Shown one piece after another: positions 5,480-9,521 of a stretch of 9,521 nucleotides of DNA (the first letter of the stretch is position 1; each line of letters begins with the position of its first letter). The stretch covers positions 1 to 9,521 of the forward strand of contig CALWMT010000081.1 of the NCBI GenBank assembly GCA_944382045.1, read 5' to 3'. Source of the DNA: an uncultured Enterocloster sp. Lineage in GTDB: Bacteria > Bacillota > Clostridia > Lachnospirales > Lachnospiraceae. Both the position numbers and the translations under genes were made by a program. Under the pieces are notes generated by a model. The model was given only the letters and a program-made list of their open reading frames with translations, ran no database searches and was not told where the DNA came from.

Positions 5480-6208
5480 ATGGAGGAAAAATGGCAGAAG
5501 CTGAAGGAATGGGTGGATGAAAGCAGCAATATTGTATTTTTTGGCGGAGCCGGGGTATCTACAGAGAGCGGGATACCTGATTTCAGAAGCGTAGACGGCC
5601 TGTACAATCAGAAGTATAAGTATCCGCCGGAGACAATTATCAGCCACAGCTTTTATGTGCGCAATCCTGAGGAGTTTTACAAATTTTATAAGGACCGGAT
5701 GATCTTTGCCGATGCCAAGCCCAACGGCGCCCATCGGGCGCTTGCAAGGCTGGAGCAGGAGGGAAAGCTGAAAGCAGTGATTACCCAGAACATTGACGGC
5801 CTGCACCAGATGGCAGGGAGCCGGGAGGTGCTGGAGCTCCACGGCTCCATTCACAGAAATTACTGTACCAGATGCGGAGAGTCTTATGATCTGGACTATG
5901 TGAGGAACAGCCAGGGAATTCCGCGCTGTACCTGCGGCGGCATTATCAAGCCGGATGTAGTGCTGTATGAGGAGGGGCTGGACCAGCGTATCCTGAGAAA
6001 ATCAGTGGAATACATAGCCCGTGCAGACATGCTGATTGTCGGCGGGACCTCCCTGGTGGTTTACCCGGCGGCGGGGCTCATTGACTACTATAGGGGAAAT
6101 AAGCTTGTACTGATCAATAAGAGCGCCACATCCCGGGATTCCCAGGCGGATTTGGTTATCAATGACAGCATAGGACAAGTCCTGGCAGCGGCGGCAGGCC
6201 TGGCGTAA
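5480..6208 (+). CDS. NAD-dependent protein deacylase, Sir2/sirtuin family
   Basis: Sirtuins remove acyl groups from protein lysines, consuming NAD and yielding nicotinamide and O-acyl-ADP-ribose. This 242-residue cytoplasmic protein has the usual compact bacterial length and every core motif: the NAD-binding GAGVSTESGIPDFRS (23-37), TQNIDGLHQMAGS (102-114), the catalytic His121 in ELHGS, the zinc cysteines Cys129/Cys132 and Cys150/Cys152 (the second pair spaced C-x-C), and GTSLVVYPAAGL (189-200). Its sequence resembles the Thermotoga Sir2-type (class U) group more than the SIRT5-like CobB class, which suggests deacetylation as the main activity, but this is inference. It is sometimes named cobB. 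It is probably transcribed alone or with the aldo/keto reductase gene that starts 54 bp later; I see no convincing terminator between them. Confidence 0.94.
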   Translation: MEEKWQKLKEWVDESSNIVFFGGAGVSTESGIPDFRSVDGLYNQKYKYPPETIISHSFYVRNPEEFYKFYKDRMIFADAKPNGAHRALARLEQEGKLKAVITQNIDGLHQMAGSREVLELHGSIHRNYCTRCGESYDLDYVRNSQGIPRCTCGGIIKPDVVLYEEGLDQRILRKSVEYIARADMLIVGGTSLVVYPAAGLIDYYRGNKLVLINKSATSRDSQADLVINDSIGQVLAAAAGLA

Positions 6209-6262
6209 AGCCCTCTGCAGCCGCGCCGGATGACATAATTTTAAGCAAAGGAAGGAAGCAAT

Positions 6263-7252
6263 ATGTACAAGGCAGCAGAACACAGATATGAGAGGATGAA
6301 ATATAGGCGCAGCGGGAGAAGCGGCGTTCTTCTGCCCCAGGTGTCCCTGGGACTCTGGCAGAATTTCGGGCTGGAGAAGACACTGGAGGAGCAGAAGGCC
6401 ATTCTTTTTAAGGCCTTTGATCTGGGAATTACCCACTTTGACCTAGCTAACAACTATGGAGCGCCGGCCAGGGGACTGGCGGAGGAGAACTTTGGAAGGG
6501 TTCTCAAATCCGACCTGGGACAGTATCGGGACGAGCTCTTTATCTCAACCAAGGCAGGCCATGAGTTTTGGCCCGGCCCTTATGGAAACTGGGGCTCCCG
6601 CAAGTATCTGATGGCCAGCCTGGATTCCAGCCTAAAGCGGATGGGCCTGGAGTATGTGGATATATTCTATCACCACAGACCCGATCCGGAGACACCGATG
6701 GAGGAAACCGCGGAGGCGCTCTCCGACATCGTGCGCCGGGGCAAGGCCCTCTATGTGGGCATTTCCAATTATTCTGCGCTTGAGGCCCAGCAGATGCTCC
6801 GCCTGTTAAAGGAAAATAAAACACCCTGCCTGCTTCATCAGCCGCGCTACAATATGTTTGAGCGGGGCATAGAGGATGAGCTTCTGGGAGTTCTCGACAG
6901 AGAGGGAACCGGATGCATCTGCTACAGTCCTCTGGCGCAGGGGGCGCTGACGGACAAGTACCTGAAGGGAATTCCTGAGGGATCACGCGCCGCAAAGAAG
7001 GGCACATCCGTGGGACAGCGCTACCTCAGTGAAGAGAATATCGAACGGATTCGGGCGCTCAACCAGATGGCCCAGGAGAGAGGCCAGTCTCTGGCCCAGA
7101 TGGCTCTGGCCTGGGTGCTTCGGCGTCCGGAGATTACCAGCGTGCTTGTGGGCGCCAGCAGACCGGAGCAGCTGGAGAACAGTGTGCAGGCTCTGGATAG
7201 ACTGGACTTTACCCAGGAGGAGCTTGACGCCATCGACAAGATTTTGGCGTAA
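6263..7252 (+). CDS. gpr: aldo/keto reductase, L-glyceraldehyde 3-phosphate reductase (YghZ/Gpr, AKR14) type
   Basis: The protein is close in my memory to E. coli YghZ (Gpr), an NADPH-dependent reductase of L-glyceraldehyde 3-phosphate that also acts on methylglyoxal. The 329 residues form one TIM-barrel AKR domain. Seen directly: SLGLWQNFG (28-36), THFDLANNYG (57-66) with catalytic Asp60 and Tyr65, ISTKAG with Lys97, FYHHRPD with the active-site His138, GKALYVGISNYS, the SPLAQG segment, and the NADPH-binding C-terminal VLVGASRPEQLENSVQAL. The four catalytic residues are all present. AAGGAAGG lies shortly before the ATG. It is 54 bp downstream of the sirtuin gene and 54 bp upstream of the DUF951 gene, on the same strand, so co-transcription is possible. 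Substrate identity is inferred from family similarity. Confidence 0.94.
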   Translation: MYKAAEHRYERMKYRRSGRSGVLLPQVSLGLWQNFGLEKTLEEQKAILFKAFDLGITHFDLANNYGAPARGLAEENFGRVLKSDLGQYRDELFISTKAGHEFWPGPYGNWGSRKYLMASLDSSLKRMGLEYVDIFYHHRPDPETPMEETAEALSDIVRRGKALYVGISNYSALEAQQMLRLLKENKTPCLLHQPRYNMFERGIEDELLGVLDREGTGCICYSPLAQGALTDKYLKGIPEGSRAAKKGTSVGQRYLSEENIERIRALNQMAQERGQSLAQMALAWVLRRPEITSVLVGASRPEQLENSVQALDRLDFTQEELDAIDKILA

Positions 7253-7306
7253 ATAGGCGCGGAAGGCATCCTGCCCGCCGCGCAGCAGTGATGAGGGGCG
7301 GAACAC

Positions 7307-7507
7307 ATGACAGAAAAATTGAATTACGAGGTGGGGGATGTGGTAAAGCTGAAGAAGCCCCACCCCTGCGGAAGCAGTGAATGGGAAATCCTGCGGGTTG
7401 GAGCGGATTTCCGGCTCAAATGCATTGGCTGCGGCCACCAGATTATGGTGCCGCGGCGCCTGGTGGAAAAGAATACAAGGGGACTGACGAAGGCGGAGCA
7501 GTCCTAG
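7307..7507 (+). CDS. DUF951 domain protein (small cysteine-rich protein)
   Basis: This 66-residue protein matches the DUF951 pattern common in Firmicutes: YEVGDVVKLKKPHPCGSSEW, then WEILRVGADFRLKCIGCGHQIMVPRRLVEK. Cys21 (HPCG) and the CIGCG pair at 39-42 could bind a metal such as zinc in a small beta-barrel fold; this is inference, and the function is unknown in the family. The length is normal. The ATG is preceded by GAGGGGCGG. It follows the aldo/keto reductase gene on the same strand after 54 bp, with a short GC hairpin between (GCGCGG 7257-7262, CCGCGC 7278-7283) that lacks a T-tract. It converges on the minus-strand gene that ends 19 bp away, and no terminator is visible in the gap. Confidence 0.9.
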   Translation: MTEKLNYEVGDVVKLKKPHPCGSSEWEILRVGADFRLKCIGCGHQIMVPRRLVEKNTRGLTKAEQS

Positions 7508-7526
7508 ACATCCAGGCAGTGAAAAA

Positions 7527-8039
7527 TTAGGCGTTTTTCTGTGCGGCAGCCGCAGCCATAAGCCTGCGGACCGGCTCCTGCTGCTCCCGTATGCTCTCGG
7601 GGGGCAGGATGAAGGCCTTCGCCTTTGCGGTGTAGATAAAGTAGTATCCGCTGCGGCTGACTATCCGCCAGATATCCTTCCAGTAATAAAATGCGTGCTC
7701 ATTTTTGTTGTAGGCGAGAACTCCCTCGGCGTCCAGCTCCAGGGTATAAAACCACCGTCCCTCTGCGCCAAGCTGGTGAGCCTTGCAGACCGCTGCGTTC
7801 TCAAGAAGGTAATTTTTGAAGAGAATAGCGGGGGGAAGCACCATAAAGATGAGAAACATAATGCCAAAGGAGGAGCTTCCCGTACAAAAATGAAGGATGG
7901 AGAGGCCGAGCATAAAAAGCATAAAGAGAAGGTACTTATACCATATCCCGGTGCGGATAAAGGTGTGATAAAAATTATACGCAGAAAAATCTTTTTTCGT
8001 GATATAGCATTCTATCTTGATCTTGGATGTATTTCCCAT
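7527..8039 (-). CDS. YcxB-like membrane protein
   Basis: The 170-residue product has a short hydrophilic N-terminus (KIKIECYITKKDFSAYNFYH), two adjoining transmembrane helices (about 34-52 and 56-75), then a cytosolic domain with LELDAEGVLAYNKNEHAFYYWKDIWRIVSRSGYYFIYTAKAKAFILPP. The pattern of two helices plus a domain whose W-K-DI-RI and YIY--K-AFILPP segments resemble those of YcxB is typical of YcxB-like (PF14317) proteins, often found next to regulators. Function is unknown. The end, MAAAAAQKNA, is not conserved in my memory. The start at 8039 is chosen because AGGGGG (8047-8052 on the plus strand) lies 7 nt before it; the ATG at 8045 lies 1 nt from the same site. The gene runs divergently from the LacI-type regulator, with a shared 242-bp control region. 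Confidence 0.75.
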   Translation of the reverse strand: MGNTSKIKIECYITKKDFSAYNFYHTFIRTGIWYKYLLFMLFMLGLSILHFCTGSSSFGIMFLIFMVLPPAILFKNYLLENAAVCKAHQLGAEGRWFYTLELDAEGVLAYNKNEHAFYYWKDIWRIVSRSGYYFIYTAKAKAFILPPESIREQQEPVRRLMAAAAAQKNA

Positions 8040-8097
8040 AGACATTCCCCCTGTATTGTATTTTAATAGTGCTTTTGCCGTCAAGGACAGCAATTTT

Positions 8098-8126
8098 CTA
8101 ATATAAATACTAAAACGTTATCTCAA
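8098..8126 (-). promoter_or_regulatory. candidate promoter for the YcxB-like gene, overlapping an operator-like site
   Basis: Read on the minus strand, TTGAGA (8126-8121, 5/6 match) and TATTAG (8103-8098, 4/6 match) are 17 bp apart and predict a start near 8091, giving a leader of about 52 nt. The sequence AAAACGTTATC (8112-8122) lies in the spacer. A second candidate (TTGACG 8084-8079, TACAAT 8060-8055, 18 bp spacer) would start inside the ribosome binding site and is less likely. Confidence 0.45.
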
Positions 8127-8169
8127 AAAAAGATAGAGGAATATTGCATAATATAAATGCTAAAACATT
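8099..8169 (+). repeat. pair of 21-bp direct repeats 50 bp apart in the divergent control region
   Basis: Bases 8099-8119 and 8149-8169 are identical except at two positions (A/G at 8109/8159 and G/A at 8117/8167). Each carries an AATATAAAT run followed by CTAAAAC and RTT, the latter half resembling the LacI-type operator at 8248-8267. A second related pair, TTGCATAA followed by AAATGCT, occurs at 8144 and 8195, 51 bp apart. The region seems built from a duplicated unit of about 50 bp. Confidence 0.75.
8107..8126. promoter_or_regulatory. secondary operator-like site, 15/20 match to the main palindrome
   Basis: Centred on CG at 8116-8117, the window has AAAACGTT at its core and TCAA at its right edge, matching the reverse of the main site at 15 of 20 positions. 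Its centre is 141 bp from the main operator centre, so one regulator tetramer or two dimers could contact both. A weaker copy (12/20, CA in place of CG) lies at 8157-8176. Confidence 0.45.
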
Positions 8170-8208
8170 GTTTATCCATACAAAATTGAATAATTTGCAT
8201 AAAAATGC

Positions 8209-8237
8209 TTGAATTCATGAATATAAACAAGTAAAAT
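8209..8237 (+). promoter_or_regulatory. SigA-type promoter of the LacI regulator gene
   Basis: TTGAAT (8209-8214) and TAAAAT (8232-8237) are 17 bp apart. The predicted start, near 8244, puts the palindrome at 8248-8267 directly downstream, a position where a bound repressor blocks initiation or escape. Confidence 0.7.
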
Positions 8238-8247
8238 CACCTTGTAA

Positions 8248-8267
8248 TTGATAGAACGTTTTATCAA
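8248..8267. promoter_or_regulatory. LacI-type operator palindrome
   Basis: TTGATAGAACGTTTTATCAA is a 20-bp palindrome with one mismatched pair (8254 against 8261) and a central CG. LacI/PurR-family proteins insert a hinge leucine at such a central CpG step, and the regulator encoded just downstream has a hinge-helix leucine in the expected place (Leu57). It lies between the promoter and the ribosome binding site, so autoregulation of the regulator and its downstream transport genes is the simplest reading. Confidence 0.75.
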
Positions 8268-8281
8268 AGGAAACAGGAACA

Positions 8282-9331
8282 ATGAAAAGGAATGTAACCA
8301 TTCACGATGTTGCCCAGGCAGCAGGTGTATCCGGCGGAACTGTCCACAACGCGCTTTATGGCAAGAAGGGCGTCAGCGATGCAGTGCGCAAAAATATACT
8401 TCGGATTTCCGAGGAGCTGGGATATAAGCCGAACATGGTAGCCTCTGCCCTAAAAAGAAAGCCGAGGAAAATTATCGTGTCCTTCCCGGAGCCAAAGGGA
8501 GATAACAGATACTATTTTACCTATCTCTGGAAGGGATACAGAGGGTTTCAGGAGGAGCTTTTATCCTACAACATTGAGGCCATTGAGGTTCCCTACAATG
8601 ATACCCGGGAAAAGAGCTTTACTGCGGGGATTATGCAGGTACTGCGCCAATTTGACAACCAGATTGACGGAATTATAACCGGCGGCCGCTTTTTTGAGGA
8701 TGCTCTTGCAACCCTGAAATATATGGAAAAGCGCCATATTCCCATAGTGCTGGTAAGCGAGGAGGCGACAAATATCAACTGCCTCAGCTGCATTCAATCC
8801 AACCACACCACGGATGGCCGTCTGGCAGCAGAGCTGCTTTCCTCCCAGCTGCGGGGGAAGGAGAAAATTCTCATCTGCGCCGGGGATATGCTTCTTCCAT
8901 CGAACCGGCTGAATGCAGAGGGCTTCGAGGCCTATCTCAAGGAGAACCAGTGCAGCTGCGGGCTTGTGGAGATATACGGGGTGGATGTGTATTCCCAGAT
9001 TGTATCCTGTTTGAAGACAGATCCGGATATCAAGGGACTTTATTCGGTAAATGCCAGGTGCAGCCTGCTCTTGGCCCGCGCCGTGGAGGAGCTGGGGCTT
9101 GCCGGGCAGGTGCGTCTGGTGGGAACAGATCTGTTCCCGGAAAGCGCAGAGTACATGCAAAAGGGCGTGATCTGCAATATTATCCACAAGGGCGTAGAGC
9201 ATCATGCCCGGCAGGGAATGCGGATTCTGCTCAACTATCTGGCCAAAAATGAGGAGCCGGAGCAGTCCTACTATCTGGATAAATCCATTGTTATTTTCAG
9301 GAGCAACCTGCAAGAATATTTTAAGGGATAA
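8282..9331 (+). CDS. LacI-family transcriptional regulator
   Basis: This 349-residue repressor-type protein has the N-terminal LacI helix-turn-helix (TIHDVAQAAGVSGGTVHNAL, 6-25), the VSDAVRKNIL helix, the LGYKPN junction (46-51), a hinge helix NMVASALKRK (51-60) and a periplasmic-binding-like sensor domain (about 63-340) with IDGIITGG and LVGTDLFPES segments. Length is normal. The recognition helix reads SGGTVHNAL where most members have S-x-x-TVSRxL; the usual Ser-Arg is His-Asn, hinting at an unusual DNA preference. A promoter and a palindromic operator lie immediately upstream, and AAAGGAAACAGGA precedes the ATG. The gene for a solute-binding lipoprotein starts 16 bp after the stop, so both are one operon and the ligand is probably a sugar or sugar-like solute. 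The ligand itself cannot be read from sequence. Confidence 0.95.
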   Translation: MKRNVTIHDVAQAAGVSGGTVHNALYGKKGVSDAVRKNILRISEELGYKPNMVASALKRKPRKIIVSFPEPKGDNRYYFTYLWKGYRGFQEELLSYNIEAIEVPYNDTREKSFTAGIMQVLRQFDNQIDGIITGGRFFEDALATLKYMEKRHIPIVLVSEEATNINCLSCIQSNHTTDGRLAAELLSSQLRGKEKILICAGDMLLPSNRLNAEGFEAYLKENQCSCGLVEIYGVDVYSQIVSCLKTDPDIKGLYSVNARCSLLLARAVEELGLAGQVRLVGTDLFPESAEYMQKGVICNIIHKGVEHHARQGMRILLNYLAKNEEPEQSYYLDKSIVIFRSNLQEYFKG

Positions 9332-9347
9332 AGAGGAGCGTTTAGTT

Positions 9348-9521
9348 ATGAAAAAAATACATGTGTTATCAGCAATGTGCATGGCAGCGGTTCTGGCGAT
9401 GACAGGCTGCGGCGGCAGTGAGTCTGCGTCTGCTACAGCGGCAGAGACGGCTGCGTCCGCCACACAGGCGGCGGCCGGTGAGGCGGAGGAGACCTCTGAG
9501 GCCGCGGCAGAGCAGGCAGCG
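9348..9521 (+). CDS. solute-binding lipoprotein, likely of an ABC transporter (3' end outside window)
   Basis: Only the first 58 codons are present. MKKIHVLSAMCMAAVLAMTGC is a short lipoprotein signal peptide with Cys21 as the acylation site, followed by a Ser/Thr/Ala/Glu-rich low-complexity linker (GGSESASATAAETAAS and so on), typical of clostridial extracellular solute-binding proteins. AGAGGAG ends 9 nt before the ATG. The gene is 16 bp after the LacI regulator, so it is co-transcribed and probably starts a transport operon continuing beyond base 9521. The substrate-binding domain is not in the window, so the family (sugar cluster or other) is inferred from context alone. Confidence 0.8.
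   Translation, partial: MKKIHVLSAMCMAAVLAMTGCGGSESASATAAETAASATQAAAGEAEETSEAAAEQAA

Noticed and set aside
6188..6224. 10-bp stem with one mismatch (GCGGCGGCAG/CTGCAGCCGC) at the end of the sirtuin gene as a terminator
   Set aside because: The left arm is coding sequence, the loop is 17 nt and no U-tract follows closely, so it is not convincing as a terminator.
7257..7283. GC hairpin between the aldo/keto reductase and DUF951 genes as a terminator
   Set aside because: Six base pairs with no T-tract; probably chance in a GC-rich gap.
8040..8281. Small RNA gene or CRISPR-like array in the AT-rich intergenic region
   Set aside because: The repeats are only two copies with 29 bp between them and match an operator pattern; there is no stable stem with a T-tract to mark an RNA 3' end.

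Overview
The window looks like chromosomal DNA of a GC-rich, spore-forming Clostridia member, most likely Lachnospiraceae. The evidence is a SipL-type spore coat protein, a DUF951 protein, a clostridial CysE paired with a TtcA-like thiolase, strong AGGAGG-type ribosome binding sites, and a LacI regulator in front of a sugar-type binding lipoprotein. Genes fill nearly all of the sequence. I see no insertion sequence, prophage, CRISPR array, tRNA or rRNA, and no gene-free stretch over 300 bases.

Layout. 1-102: C-terminal tail of a membrane protein. 246-1271: branched-chain aminotransferase ilvE, with its own near-consensus promoter and a strong terminator-like hairpin after it. 1396-1833: small PrcB_C-type lipoprotein, whose ribosome binding site lies in the 3' arm of that hairpin. 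1942-3560: cysE and a TtcA-family PP-loop tRNA thiolase, overlapping by 4 bp (cysteine synthesis coupled to tRNA sulfuration). 3619-5268: SipL-like spore coat morphogenesis protein (SPOCS domains plus LysM), with a possible SigE promoter at the end of the thiolase gene. 5302-5364: terminator. 5480-6208: sirtuin. 6263-7252: L-glyceraldehyde-3-phosphate reductase-type aldo/keto reductase. 7307-7507: DUF951 protein. 7527-8039 (minus): two-helix YcxB-like membrane protein, convergent with DUF951. 8040-8281: AT-rich divergent control region. 8282-9331: LacI-family regulator. 9348 to the window end: start of a solute-binding lipoprotein.

Most genes are ordinary metabolic or housekeeping genes. I found no clear new enzymatic or defence system. 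The signals most worth a second look are regulatory. The 242-bp control region ahead of the LacI gene holds a 20-bp near-perfect CG-centred palindrome just after a good promoter, plus two diverged half-matching copies inside 21-bp direct repeats set 50 bp apart; one of these lies within a possible promoter for the divergent membrane protein gene. Two genes (the lipoprotein and sipL) share an arrangement in which a terminator-like hairpin carries the ribosome binding site and its T-tract runs straight into the start codon. The thiolase carries a six-unit pentapeptide (15-bp) repeat inserted after its cysteine motif.
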